Positions 8,197 to 16,683 are shown, counted from the stretch's first letter. The stretch: 64,000 nt of DNA from Bacillus sp. FJAT-27445 (GCF_001510665.1 NZ_LMTI01000006.1:278516-342515); one strand, 5' to 3'. Notes: generated from the sequence alone by a model not told the origin. Numbers and translations: made by a program.

Positions 8197-8504
8197 AGGA
8201 ATGGACAAGCGAAGAAGCTTCCGCCTTTTTGGAAGTCGGGAAAACAGGGCTGCTTTACTTTTACACGCCCTTGTGCGGAACCTGCCAGGTAGCTTCAAGG
8301 ATGCTTGAAGTTGTCGCTGAACTTCTCCCCCATATGGAAATTGGAAAAGTAAATCTTAATTATGCTCCCGATTTTGCGGAGGCATTTGCGATTGAAAGCG
8401 TCCCTTGCCTTGTTTTTATAAAAGAAGGGCGCGCCATGGATTCCATTTATGCGTTCCGATCTGTACCCTACCTGCTGGAAAAGACAAATACAGTTTTGCG
8501 ATAA
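8193..8504 (+). CDS. yusE: Thioredoxin-like protein YusE
   Basis: A 103-residue thioredoxin-fold protein with the redox motif CGTC in FYTPLCGTCQVASRML and the cis-proline segment ESVPCLVFIKEG, which carries an extra cysteine just after the proline. It has no signal peptide, so it is cytoplasmic. It overlaps yusF by four bases and ends at a terminator. The order yusI-gcvH-yusG-yusF-yusE matches B. subtilis. Its substrate is unknown. Confidence 0.87.
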   Translation: MKEWTSEEASAFLEVGKTGLLYFYTPLCGTCQVASRMLEVVAELLPHMEIGKVNLNYAPDFAEAFAIESVPCLVFIKEGRAMDSIYAFRSVPYLLEKTNTVLR

Positions 8505-8532
8505 GCAGATGCCACGTTGCGTCTGCTTTTTT
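8505..8532 (+). terminator. Terminator after yusE
   Basis: Arms GCAGATGC and GCGTCTGC with a T-run. Confidence 0.8.
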
Positions 8533-8768
8533 GCTGTTTTTTTATGGGGATCAACAGGGTTCAAATCCCTCCGTATTTATGGTTATGGCAAGTAATTGCT
8601 GCCTATCTCGATTCAATTTGCTTTTTTAGAAAAATCGGCATAATTCCAGCTTGTTCCCTAGTTTACAAATTGTTCCTAAGCCATTATGATATTTAGGGAG
8701 ACGAAATAATGGCGAATCCACTATAAGTAATTAGTTCCATTGCGGAATCCGAATTTCCAGAATGGATT

Positions 8769-8990
8769 TTGAACCTCCCTCGACTATAGTCGAAGGATTC
8801 TATTTCCCTTGTGGGAACAAAATCCTTACTGACCTAAAGCAAGTCGCTGGATTCCTGCTTCATCGGGAACTGCATCCAGTTAGTGAACGTCTTACATTCC
8901 CTCCATTGTCCTTCGGATGAAGGACAAACAACACCTGTGTTGACAGGCACACCCCGTTGTTCCAACGGTAAAAGGTTATTCTTTTGCTAT
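8769..8990 (-). ncRNA. Predicted omega (reRNA) scaffold for TnpB
   Basis: In tnpB elements a guide RNA is made from the 3' end of tnpB through the right end. Here this would run from about 8990 down to 8769, ending in the TCGACTATAGTCGA hairpin and GGAGGTTCAA. The bases just outside, 8768 down to 8749, would be the guide. The 5' end of the RNA cannot be set by eye and may lie inside tnpB. Confidence 0.55.
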
Positions 8991-10216
8991 GCTGAATGGG
9001 GATGAGAATGCAGGATTCTCATTCCTTCTTCTTTGATATTTTTGGATGCGTTGATGTCACGGTCATGTTTGGTCCTGCAAGACGGGCATATCCACTCTCT
9101 GTCTGAAAGGGACAACATGATGTTTTTCGTTTGACAGCGGTTGCACAATTTTGATGATGCAAAAAATCGGTTGACGAACACCACGGTTTTGTTTGCCCAT
9201 GATGCTTTGTAGGTGATAAAGGTTTTAAATAGGCCCCACCCTGCATCAGCGATGCTACGTGCCAACTTTTTGTTGCGAATCATGCCTTTTACATGCAGAT
9301 CCTCTAAGACTATGACTTGGTTTTCGTCCACAACCTTGCGGGATTCCTTATGCAAAAAGTCTTTTCGTTGGTTGGCAATATGAAGGTGGAGTTTACTAAT
9401 CTTTTTCTGCAATTTCTTGTAGTTGTGGCATCCAATGTTTTTGTTTTTTAGTTGCCGTTGAAGAGTCGCTAACTTACGAAGACTTTTTTTGAGGTAGTGG
9501 GAATTCTCAACTTTCTTGCCGTTGGAGTCAATATAGAAATGGGTCAATCCTAAATCCAAGCCAATGAAGGATTCATCAGGAATCTCCGATACATCGACAG
9601 GCTCTTTCATATGGATGATTTCTTCCATTTTAAGTGAAACATTATATTGACCACTGCTATGATAGGTAACGGTTGCCGATTTAATAGTTCCTTTCAGACC
9701 GTTTTCTTTAAGCATCTTTCGGTGTTTTTTAGATAAACGTACTTTTACTTCCCCCAATTTAGGAAGTTGAATGGTTTGCTTTTCTATATTTAATTTAATG
9801 TTTCCATTGGTTTCCTTCGTAGAATAAGATTGTTTCGATTTATGTTTACTTTTAAACTTTGGAAACTTGTTTTGACCGCTAAAGAAGCGTTCAAACGCAT
9901 CATCCACCTGTTCCATGGCAGTTTCCAAAGCAAACTTATCCGAAGCCTTCAACCAAGAATAGTAGGGATGGTCTTTTAAGTGATTGAATGCTTTTTTAAA
10001 CTCTCCGTAAGTTAAGGTTTCGCCTGTTAATTGGTAGACTTCCTTTTTCTCGGAAAGATAAAAATTATAGGTGAAACGGGCATTTCCGATGGTTTGATGA
10101 ATTTGTTTTTCTTGTTTTGAATTTGGCTCCATACGTAATTTGAGTCCATAATGACATAATTGTTTGCCGTCAGGAGCCAATTCTTCGTTCCGTTGTTTCG
10201 TTGTTTTTCGTGCCAT
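8987..10216 (-). CDS. tnpB: TnpB RNA-guided DNA nuclease
   Basis: A 409-residue TnpB (OrfB/IS605) that appears intact. The three RuvC acidic residues are visible: D221 in FIGLDLGLTHF, E305 in VIVLEDLHVKG and D387 in HDRDINASKN. A zinc finger is formed by C358, C361, C377 and C380. TnpB cuts DNA next to a short TAM under guidance of its right-end RNA and helps the element persist. I chose the ATG at 10216, preceded by GGGGGTG at a good distance; an upstream in-frame ATG at 10264 is less likely. A TGTTATAAT extended -10 lies upstream. Confidence 0.93.
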   Translation of the reverse strand: MARKTTKQRNEELAPDGKQLCHYGLKLRMEPNSKQEKQIHQTIGNARFTYNFYLSEKKEVYQLTGETLTYGEFKKAFNHLKDHPYYSWLKASDKFALETAMEQVDDAFERFFSGQNKFPKFKSKHKSKQSYSTKETNGNIKLNIEKQTIQLPKLGEVKVRLSKKHRKMLKENGLKGTIKSATVTYHSSGQYNVSLKMEEIIHMKEPVDVSEIPDESFIGLDLGLTHFYIDSNGKKVENSHYLKKSLRKLATLQRQLKNKNIGCHNYKKLQKKISKLHLHIANQRKDFLHKESRKVVDENQVIVLEDLHVKGMIRNKKLARSIADAGWGLFKTFITYKASWANKTVVFVNRFFASSKLCNRCQTKNIMLSLSDREWICPSCRTKHDRDINASKNIKEEGMRILHSHPHSA

Positions 10217-10376
10217 TCGTTTCACCCCCAGGGGAGTTTTTCCATCTTTACTATTATAACACAAAAACGAACATATGTACTAAAATGTAATGCGAAATAG
10301 TTTAAAAACCACCGCCCTAACTCACAACTAAAGTAACGAGTGTGCGGGCGGCTTTCAATCAAAAGGGCGGATTAAG

Positions 10377-11651
10377 ATGGCTTTTTACAAGGGATGGGTA
10401 AATCAATTTAACGGCTATAATCACAACATCAAACTAAGTATGGCTGCGAATATCATTACCCAAATAGGGATAGGGATATTTATTGTCATTTATAATTTTT
10501 ATGTCCGTGAGCTTGGCTACACGGAATCCGTTAATGGGAAAATTATCTCGATGGCATCACTCGCAACAGCCATCATACTCGTGCCCGCGGGAATCATAGG
10601 TGATAAATTCGGGCGGAAACGGGTCATTTCTACCGGCATACTTGTTTCCGGAACCCTGCTCATCATGAGGGCATTGGCTGCTGACGAGTCAACCCTTGTC
10701 TATCTTGCGTTTACAGCGGGACTTGCCGGGGCTTTCCTTCAGGTATCAGGTATTCCTTGGCTTGCGGAGAACTCGGATGCTTCGCAGAGGGTCAATTTGT
10801 TTTCGCTGCACTTCGCTTTAATGACGGCAGCAAGTGTAATCGGGAATCTATTAGGCGGGATTTTGACGGATTTCTTTGGACTCTTTTTCTCCGATTTGCA
10901 AAGCCTCCGGGTTACGTTGTTGATTGGTGCCATCATCTATTTGGGCGGGGCTATTCCGGCGTTTAAATTCCGCGCACCTGCCAATCGGATGGAAACTGCT
11001 CCTCTAGATGGTGCTGTTCGGGAACGGAAGGCATTCAACTGGAGCGGGTTCAAAATCATTGCCCTGTTTGCGATTGCTCAAATGTTGATCGGATTTGGGG
11101 CTGGTCTGGTCATTCCGTATCTGAATCTTTATTTTGCTGGAAGGTTCTCAGCTTCCACTTCAACGACCGGGTTCATCATTTCACTTGGCCAGGCAGCTAC
11201 CGCTTTTGCGATGATTATCGGACCTAAGGTTGTCAAGCGTGTCGGCGAGGTGAGGGCCGTCGTTATCCTTCAGCTTCTATCACTGCCGTTTTTGCTTCTA
11301 ACCGCCTATACCCAAAATTTATGGCTTGCTGCCATCGGCTTCCTATTCAGGCAGGCGCTTATGAATGCGGGAAACCCGATTCAAAGCTCGCTTATTATGT
11401 CGCGCGTCGACGATTCCATGAAGGGGCTGGCCAACTCAATTAATCAGACCGTTTTCAATCTTGGTTGGGCGTTCATGGGACCGGTTTCAACTGGCATTGT
11501 TGTGAAATATGGGAACTATTGGGGTTATGCTTACGTCTTTTCGATTACCGCAAGCCTTTATTTGATTAGTTCAATCTATTTCTTCCTCGTATTCGGGCGC
11601 AAGGTATTAAAAAATCAGGGGAAGCAGGTTCCAAAAGCTGCGGGATTATGA
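10377..11651 (+). CDS. MFS transporter
   Basis: A 424-residue major facilitator protein with about 12 membrane helices. The loop 2-3 signature is visible as GIIGDKFGRKR, and a central charged loop (ANRMETAPLDGAVRERK) separates the two halves. Substrate is unknown; the short termini and general pattern suggest a drug or sugar efflux type. It lies between the IS element and yusD, where B. subtilis has no such gene, so it may be an insertion relative to that order. A GGGCGG site precedes the ATG. Confidence 0.88.
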   Translation: MAFYKGWVNQFNGYNHNIKLSMAANIITQIGIGIFIVIYNFYVRELGYTESVNGKIISMASLATAIILVPAGIIGDKFGRKRVISTGILVSGTLLIMRALAADESTLVYLAFTAGLAGAFLQVSGIPWLAENSDASQRVNLFSLHFALMTAASVIGNLLGGILTDFFGLFFSDLQSLRVTLLIGAIIYLGGAIPAFKFRAPANRMETAPLDGAVRERKAFNWSGFKIIALFAIAQMLIGFGAGLVIPYLNLYFAGRFSASTSTTGFIISLGQAATAFAMIIGPKVVKRVGEVRAVVILQLLSLPFLLLTAYTQNLWLAAIGFLFRQALMNAGNPIQSSLIMSRVDDSMKGLANSINQTVFNLGWAFMGPVSTGIVVKYGNYWGYAYVFSITASLYLISSIYFFLVFGRKVLKNQGKQVPKAAGL

Positions 11652-11804
11652 CATATTTCCCTGGAAATGATTTTCAGAGAAGAATTTAGCTCCTTTTATG
11701 GAAAGAATTCTATAAATGTGTAAGAAATCGGTACATCTTGTCGAACGAATCATGGAGGATTCTCCCCTATGAAAAGGAATTTAATATACAGGGGGAATGC
11801 CAAA

Positions 11805-12167
11805 ATGATTGAGGAGATAACAAGGTTTGTTGCCGCTTTTAATAATAAGCCACATATACATTATTTATTCCGCAGCACTAAACCGGTATATATACAGATA
11901 GACGTTTTTCAAATTGAAATTTCCGAAGGGAAGGCTAAGGCTGTGCAGGGCGTTTTTACCCATGGGCCTTTGTTGGCGGAAATTACCGGGCTGCCCGGAG
12001 CAATTGCCGAGCTGCTTGCCGGGAAGGCGCGGCTGCGTGATCTGCTCTCACAGGGCTTGGTACAAGTCAACGCTTCGTTTCGAACAGTACTGAAGCTCGA
12101 ATCGGCTTTTCTTTTGGCAAAAGAACATTTTTCTGAAATAACAAAAATTTCTCTCTTGACGGAATGA
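11805..12167 (+). CDS. yusD: YusD-like SCP2-fold protein
   Basis: A 120-residue cytoplasmic protein placed next to the met operon as yusD is in B. subtilis, and probably having a sterol-carrier-protein-2-like fold (KPVYIQIDVFQIEIS, then a region ending FLLAKEHFSEI). Function is unknown. The ATG at 11805 follows AGGGGGAA; an in-frame ATG at 11769 with GGAGG upstream is also possible and would add 12 residues. The first SAM-riboswitch promoter begins inside the end of this gene. Confidence 0.65.
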   Translation: MIEEITRFVAAFNNKPHIHYLFRSTKPVYIQIDVFQIEISEGKAKAVQGVFTHGPLLAEITGLPGAIAELLAGKARLRDLLSQGLVQVNASFRTVLKLESAFLLAKEHFSEITKISLLTE

Positions 12168-12184
12168 TAGCCTTGAGATAAACT
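12156..12184 (+). promoter_or_regulatory. Sigma-A promoter for the first SAM riboswitch
   Basis: TTGACG and TAAACT are spaced by 17 bases, about 40 bases before the first S-box. The -35 lies inside the last codons of yusD. Confidence 0.5.
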
Positions 12185-12225
12185 TTCTTTAAATCTTAGC
12201 GCAAGATTCAAACAATTCAATAAAA

Positions 12226-12356
12226 CTTATCAAGAGAGGCGGAGGGAATGGCCCTATGATGCCCGGCAACCGGTGAAAACACGGTGCCAATTCCAGCAGG
12301 AAGTTTTCCTGCAAAGATGAGAAGAGATTCCCCTCTTCTTATGAAGTGGGTTTTTT
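12226..12356 (+). promoter_or_regulatory. SAM-I (S-box) riboswitch 1 with terminator
   Basis: The aptamer shows CTTATCAAGAGAGG, GGAGGGAATGGCCC, GATGCCCGGCAACC and GGTGCCAATTCC, followed by the P4 helix and GATGAGAAGAGA. A terminator with arms CCCCTCTTC and GAAGTGGG and a T-run ends it at 12330-12356. High SAM should stop transcription here. No gene lies between this unit and the second riboswitch. Confidence 0.95.
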
Positions 12357-12428
12357 GTTTCTAAAGGAACTAATCTGGTTCATTTATTGCCTTCCCGAAA
12401 TTACCGTTTATTTTCGAAACATTCTTTA

Positions 12429-12457
12429 TTGACACCTTTTTTCGTCCATGTTACGAT
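12429..12457 (+). promoter_or_regulatory. Sigma-A promoter for the second SAM riboswitch
   Basis: TTGACA and TACGAT with a 17-base spacer, ending about 32 bases before the second S-box. Confidence 0.8.
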
Positions 12458-12489
12458 AGCAATCGTGATTAATTGAATAGGTTAGTGCT

Positions 12490-12655
12490 CTTATCAAGAG
12501 AGGTGGAGGGATGTGCCCGATGAAGCCCGGCAACCGTCACAGGTCCGATCCTGTGAAATGGTGCCAATTCACACAAAGCATACGCTTTGGAAGATGGGAG
12601 AAAGGATTATTATCTATTATGCCTTTCTGCCCGCCGCAGATGGGCTTTTTCTTTT
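12490..12655 (+). promoter_or_regulatory. metN: SAM-I (S-box) riboswitch 2 controlling metNPQ
   Basis: A second complete S-box: CTTATCAAGAGAGG, GGAGGGATGTGCCC, GATGAAGCCCGGCAACC, GGTGCCAATTCACA and GATGGGAGAAAGG, with a long P3 stem (CACAGG/CCTGTG). A terminator built on GCCC/GGGC with a T-rich tail ends at 12655. It lies 111 bases before metN and should repress methionine import when SAM is high. Confidence 0.97.
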
Positions 12656-12766
12656 ATCTGAATGAATCTCCCAGTGGATTCAAACGATAAACATTAATAT
12701 AGAGCGTTTAATTTGCATGATTGCTGCCCGGGACGACGGGTAAATGGATGTAAAGAAGGTGATAGG

Positions 12767-13792
12767 ATGATTTCGATAAAGAACGTTAAAAAAAGTTTTC
12801 CTTCCAAGCAAGGGACTCTGACGGCTGTTGACGATGTTAATCTTGACATAAACGAAGGGGAAATCTTTGGAGTGATTGGCTACAGCGGAGCAGGGAAGAG
12901 CACGCTGATCCGTATGCTGAACAAACTGGAAAGCCCTACGGAAGGAACGATTACGATAGCCGGCCGGGAGATTTCCTCCATTTCGGGGAGCGAGCTTAGG
13001 AAGGCTCGCCAGGAAATCTCAATGATTTTCCAGCACTTCAATCTTTTATGGTCCCGTACGGTCCGTGACAATATCGCGTTCCCGCTTGAAATTGCAGGCA
13101 TTGGATCATCGGAGCGCAAAAAGCGAGTAGATGAGCTAATCAAGCTCGTTGGCCTAGAGGGAAGGGAGAATGCTTATCCTTCGCAGCTTAGCGGAGGGCA
13201 GAAGCAGCGTGTCGGAATTGCCAGGGCACTGGCGAACAACCCGAAAGTCCTGCTTTGTGACGAAGCAACTTCCGCTCTTGACCCGCAAACGACTGATTCA
13301 ATCCTTGACCTGTTGGTCGACATCAACAAGCGGCTGGGCCTGACAATTGTCCTGATTACGCATGAGATGCATGTTATCAGGAAAATTTGCCACCGGGTTG
13401 CGGTGATGGAAAGTGGTCGAATCGTCGAGCTTGGGCCGGTACTCGACGTTTTTAAAAATCCGCAGCAGCCGATAACCAAACGGTTTGTCCAGCAGATGAC
13501 AGAACCTGACGATACAAAGGACACGGCTGAAAATTTGCTCGTGCGCTATCCTTACGGCAAGGTAATTCAGCTCACATTTGTCGGCGAGGCGACCGAACAG
13601 CCTCTTATCACGAACCTGATCAGGCAGTTCGATCTTACGGCCAACATTTTGCAGGGGAAAATCTCTCAGACGCAAAGCGGTTCCTACGGATCATTGTTCC
13701 TACATCTTGACGGTGCAGAAAGCGAGCTGGAAAAAGCCCTGGAGTTCATCCACTCCCAACAGGTCGGAGTGGAGGTGATTGAGAATGGTTGA
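12767..13792 (+). CDS. metN: Methionine ABC transporter ATP-binding protein
   Basis: The 341-residue ATPase of the D/L-methionine importer. Walker A is GYSGAGKSTLIR, the signature LSGGQKQRVGIARAL, Walker B LLCDEATSALDP, with a switch histidine in ITHEMH. The last 90 residues form the C-terminal regulatory (NIL/ACT-like) domain that senses methionine. The ATG at 12767 follows GAAGGTGATAGG; an upstream in-frame ATG has no ribosome site. It overlaps metP by eight bases and is under two SAM riboswitches. Confidence 0.97.
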   Translation: MISIKNVKKSFPSKQGTLTAVDDVNLDINEGEIFGVIGYSGAGKSTLIRMLNKLESPTEGTITIAGREISSISGSELRKARQEISMIFQHFNLLWSRTVRDNIAFPLEIAGIGSSERKKRVDELIKLVGLEGRENAYPSQLSGGQKQRVGIARALANNPKVLLCDEATSALDPQTTDSILDLLVDINKRLGLTIVLITHEMHVIRKICHRVAVMESGRIVELGPVLDVFKNPQQPITKRFVQQMTEPDDTKDTAENLLVRYPYGKVIQLTFVGEATEQPLITNLIRQFDLTANILQGKISQTQSGSYGSLFLHLDGAESELEKALEFIHSQQVGVEVIENG

Positions 13793-14453
13793 GGAATTCT
13801 TTCCGAATGTCGTTTGGGAGAATATGTGGGAGGCAACACTTGAAACACTTTATATGACGTGCATTTCCGTCGTGATTACATTTGTGCTCGGGATAATCCT
13901 TGGATTGCTTCTCTTCCTCACTGGGAAGGGCAATCTTTGGGAAAATGCTTTTATTAATAAAATCATTGCCGCGTTTGTGAATGTCTTCCGTTCAATTCCG
14001 TTCATCATCCTGATAGTCCTGCTCATTCCGTTTACCGTTTTCGTGGTAGGGTCGATGATTGGGGAAAATGCGGCATTACCCGCACTGATTATTGGTTCGG
14101 CGCCGTTTTACGCAAGGATGGTTGAAATCGGGCTGCGCGAAATTGATAAAGGAGTTATCGAGGCCGCGAAATCGATGGGTGCCTCGACGTGGACGATTAT
14201 TTGGAAGGTTCTGTTGCCCGAATCAATGCCGGCGCTTGTATCCGGGATTACCGTAACAGCGATTGCCCTTGTCAGCTATACGGCGATGGCTGGCGCGATC
14301 GGAGCTGGCGGACTTGGAAACCTTGCTTACCTTGAAGGCTTCGGCCGCAGCCGCAATGACGTAACAGTGATGGCCACGATTGTCATCCTGATTATTGTAT
14401 TCATCATTCAGATCATCGGGGACACCATTACCCGGAAACTGGATAAAAGATAA
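13785..14453 (+). CDS. metP: Methionine ABC transporter permease
   Basis: A 222-residue permease (MetI/MetP) with about five membrane helices and the EAA loop EAAKSMGASTWTIIWKVLLPES that contacts MetN. It begins inside the end of metN (ATG at 13785, AGGTGATTGAG upstream), so translation is coupled. Together with MetN and MetQ it forms the methionine importer. Confidence 0.96.
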   Translation: MVEEFFPNVVWENMWEATLETLYMTCISVVITFVLGIILGLLLFLTGKGNLWENAFINKIIAAFVNVFRSIPFIILIVLLIPFTVFVVGSMIGENAALPALIIGSAPFYARMVEIGLREIDKGVIEAAKSMGASTWTIIWKVLLPESMPALVSGITVTAIALVSYTAMAGAIGAGGLGNLAYLEGFGRSRNDVTVMATIVILIIVFIIQIIGDTITRKLDKR

Positions 14454-14494
14454 AAACCCCTCAGATAGATTACTTACACAAAGGAGAAGAGAAC

Positions 14495-15334
14495 ATGAAA
14501 AAATGGCTTGGAACACTTTTAACATTCGTCCTTGTCCTCGTACTTGCTGCTTGCGGCAGCTCCGATGACAACAAAGCGGGTAGCGACAACAAGAAAGACG
14601 ACAACAAGCTGGTAGTAGGCGCTACAAACGTACCTCACGCGGAAATCCTTGAAAAAGCGAAGCCGATTTTAAAAGAAAAAGGCATTGACCTTGAAATCAA
14701 AACATTCACGGACTACGTTTTTCCTAATAAATCTTTAGCTTCTAAGGAACTAGATGCAAACTACTTCCAGCACATCCCTTACTTCGAGTCTCAAATCAAG
14801 GAAAATGGCTATGACTTTGCAAATGCCGGCGGAATCCACATTGAGCCGATCGGCGTTTATTCCAAGAAATACAAAAGCCTGGATGACCTTCCAAAAGGCG
14901 CTCACATCATCGTCAGCAGCTCTGTTCCTGACCATGGCCGAATCCTTTCCATGCTTGAATCCCATGGCATCATCAAGCTGAAGGATGGCATCAACAAAGT
15001 TGAAGCAACGGTTGAGGATATTGTTGAAAACCCTAAGAAATTAAAATTCGATGCGAAATATGAAGCAAAACTTCTTCCACAAATCTTTAACAATGGGGAA
15101 GGCGATGCGGTTCTGATCAACTCAAACTATGCGATCGATGCAGGCCTGAACCCAGTTGAAGACTCCATCGCAATCGAAGAGTCCGACTCACCATACGTGA
15201 ACATCATCGCAGTCAATAAAGGCGACGAAAACAGCGAAAAGATCAAAACTTTACTAGAAGTCCTCCGTTCCCAGGAAATCCAGGACTTCATTCTTGAAAA
15301 ATACAAAGGATCCGTCGTTCCGGTTTCCGAATAA
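14495..15334 (+). CDS. metQ: Methionine-binding lipoprotein
   Basis: A 279-residue solute-binding lipoprotein of the NlpA/MetQ family. The signal peptide ends in a lipobox, VLAACGSS, so the cysteine becomes the lipid anchor on the outer face of the membrane. Family motifs include VGATNVPHAEILE and the ANYFQHIPYFE segment. AAAGGAGAAG lies before the ATG and a terminator follows. It captures methionine for MetN-MetP. Confidence 0.96.
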   Translation: MKKWLGTLLTFVLVLVLAACGSSDDNKAGSDNKKDDNKLVVGATNVPHAEILEKAKPILKEKGIDLEIKTFTDYVFPNKSLASKELDANYFQHIPYFESQIKENGYDFANAGGIHIEPIGVYSKKYKSLDDLPKGAHIIVSSSVPDHGRILSMLESHGIIKLKDGINKVEATVEDIVENPKKLKFDAKYEAKLLPQIFNNGEGDAVLINSNYAIDAGLNPVEDSIAIEESDSPYVNIIAVNKGDENSEKIKTLLEVLRSQEIQDFILEKYKGSVVPVSE

Positions 15335-15385
15335 TTCCTTCTGAACGAACCGTAACTTTTTTAAAATGGCGATACTTCTAATTTT

Positions 15386-15424
15386 GGCGGGCTTCCCTTT
15401 CTAGGGGAGCCTGCTTTTTATTTT
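15386..15424 (+). terminator. Terminator of the met operon
   Basis: Arms GGCGGGCTTCCC and GGGGAGCCTGC with a T-rich tail. Confidence 0.85.
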
Positions 15425-15520
15425 ACTTTTGAAACCGAATTTATCCCGTTTCGTAGACGCATAGTTACTCATTCAAATCTCCATACTAACGATGACAACG
15501 AACCGTTAGGAGTGGAAAAA

Positions 15521-15892
15521 ATGGAGCATTTTCATGATCCCCAGAATTCAACCGAGGAAGCGTTATACGAATATAAAGCGGGCCTCGGTGTTTTTACGAA
15601 AAAAATGCCCGAAATAGCTCGCCTTTATAACGCATTTACAGAGGAATGCTTTAAGGAGGGCGCTCTTTCCCAAAAGGACAAACACTTAATTGCACTCGGT
15701 GTATCTCTTCACGCGCAGGACGAGTATTGCATCATCTATCATTTAAAGGGTTGTTTGGATCAGGGGGCATCGGAGGACGAAATACTAGAAACAGTCGGTG
15801 TCACCGCAGCTTTTGGCGGCGGCGCGGCAATGAGCCAGGGCGTCACACTCGTCCAGGAAGCCATTGACGAACTAAACCAGCTGAAGCAGTAA
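15521..15892 (+). CDS. yurZ: Carboxymuconolactone decarboxylase-family (AhpD-like) protein
   Basis: A 123-residue CMD-fold protein. The typical tract [20 protein letters not shown] is present, but the classical CxxC of AhpD is reduced to a single cysteine ([10 protein letters not shown]), so a peroxidase-partner role is doubtful. It lies near the suf operon, as yurZ does in B. subtilis. The ATG at 15521 follows TTAGGAGTG. The 52-bp tandem repeats begin about 50 bases after the stop. Confidence 0.8.
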   Translation: MEHFHDPQNSTEEALYEYKAGLGVFTKKMPEIARLYNAFTEECFKEGALSQKDKHLIALGVSLHAQDEYCIIYHLKGCLDQGASEDEILETVGVTAAFGGGAAMSQGVTLVQEAIDELNQLKQ

Positions 15893-15943
15893 CGAAATGG
15901 GTAATTCCCTTGATGAAGACATTTTAATGGCGTTTTACTGGCT

Positions 15944-16116
15944 GAAACTGTCTTCATCGAGGTTATGAGGACAGTTTTGAAGTGTAATAGCAGATGAAAC
16001 TGTCTTCATCGAGGTTATGAAGACAGTTTTGAAGTGTTTTAGCTGTTGAAATTGTCTTCATCAGGGTTATGAGGACAGGTTTGAAGTGTTTTAGTTGTTG
16101 AAACTGTCTTCATCGC
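15944..16116. repeat. 52-bp tandem hairpin repeat, three full copies and a part
   Basis: Units start at 15944, 15996, 16048 and 16100 with an exact 52-base period. Each full unit contains AAACTGTCTTCAT, a seven-base loop near CGAGGTT, and ATGAGGACAGTTT, a 13-bp hairpin that is perfect in the second copy. The fourth copy stops after the left arm. No unique spacers separate the units, so this is not a CRISPR array. Confidence 0.9.
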
Positions 16117-16150
16117 TTTTGGCGGTGGAATTTTTATAAAGGGTTCGGGA

Positions 16151-16233
16151 TCAAGACCGTTTCACGTTAAACAACCTTCCCGAACGGTCTTGAGACCCCG
16201 CGTCAAGACCGTTTCATATTAAAAAACCTCTCC
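16151..16233. repeat. ACCGTTTCA palindromic repeats, one full and one partial
   Basis: 16151-16194 has arms TCAAGACCGTT and AACGGTCTTGA, perfectly paired. 16203-16233 repeats the left arm TCAAGACCGTTTCA only. Same family as 4736-4830. Confidence 0.75.
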
Positions 16234-16412
16234 AAAAATTCCATCCAAACCGACACCATTTTCCACCAGTTCCTTCCTTTCCCGGCGAAAGATATGTTTT
16301 CATAGCCCGTCCACGGGTATACACTTAAAGTCGGAGGAATGCCGAAGCAAGAGTGCATAGCGCATTTTTACAAAAAACCAACACCGTGGGAAAACGAAAG
16401 GACGTTTTAATT

Positions 16413-16595
16413 GTGGAAAAGCTTAACATGAGGTACACACCAGAGATGGAGAAAGCAATGCAGGGATCTCATGGAGTCGGCTACGAGGAGTATAAACTGA
16501 AGCATGAAGTAAGAATGGAGGTCGAGCAGCGCAGGCAGAAAGAGTATGTGAAAAGCCAGCGGATGATTGCCGACCTTGATCGAAAAGTTTTCTAG
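16413..16595 (+). CDS. Small charged protein of unknown function
   Basis: A possible 60-residue protein that I do not recognise. It is highly charged and helical (YEEYKLKHEVRMEVEQRRQK), with no membrane segment. The start is uncertain: GTG at 16413 has AAAGGA eleven bases upstream; an ATG at 16428 would also do. A very strong terminator follows about 90 bases after the stop. It precedes the suf operon but looks like a separate transcript. Confidence 0.5.
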   Translation: MEKLNMRYTPEMEKAMQGSHGVGYEEYKLKHEVRMEVEQRRQKEYVKSQRMIADLDRKVF

Positions 16596-16683
16596 GAAAT
16601 CGGAAAGTAAAACCATTCCAGCTTCACGGGCCCGCTCACCCAGATTGCGCGGCAGCCCTATGGGCACAATATATAATAGGAAG

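Larger units (their letters stand above)
8769..10357 (-). mobile_element. IS605-family (IS1341-type) element carrying tnpB only
   Basis: On the minus strand the left end lies just after TTGAT (10362-10358), the target motif known for ISDra2, and begins GAAAGCCGCCCGCAC. A subterminal hairpin with arms CCGCCC/GGGCGG (10312-10351) follows, then tnpB. The right end has a perfect palindrome TCGACTATAGTCGA and closes with GAGGGAGGTTCAA at 8769. No tnpA gene is present, so movement would need a transposase in trans. It splits the yusE-yusD order seen in B. subtilis, together with the MFS gene. The exact ends are inferred from these motifs. Confidence 0.75.

Noticed and set aside
8550-8580. tRNA T-arm-like sequence GGGTTCAAATCCC after yusE
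   Set aside because: No acceptor, D or anticodon arm lies around it, and there is no CCA. It is a chance palindrome.
15944-16116. CRISPR array
   Set aside because: The repeats are contiguous with a 52-base period, show no unique spacers, and no cas gene lies near.
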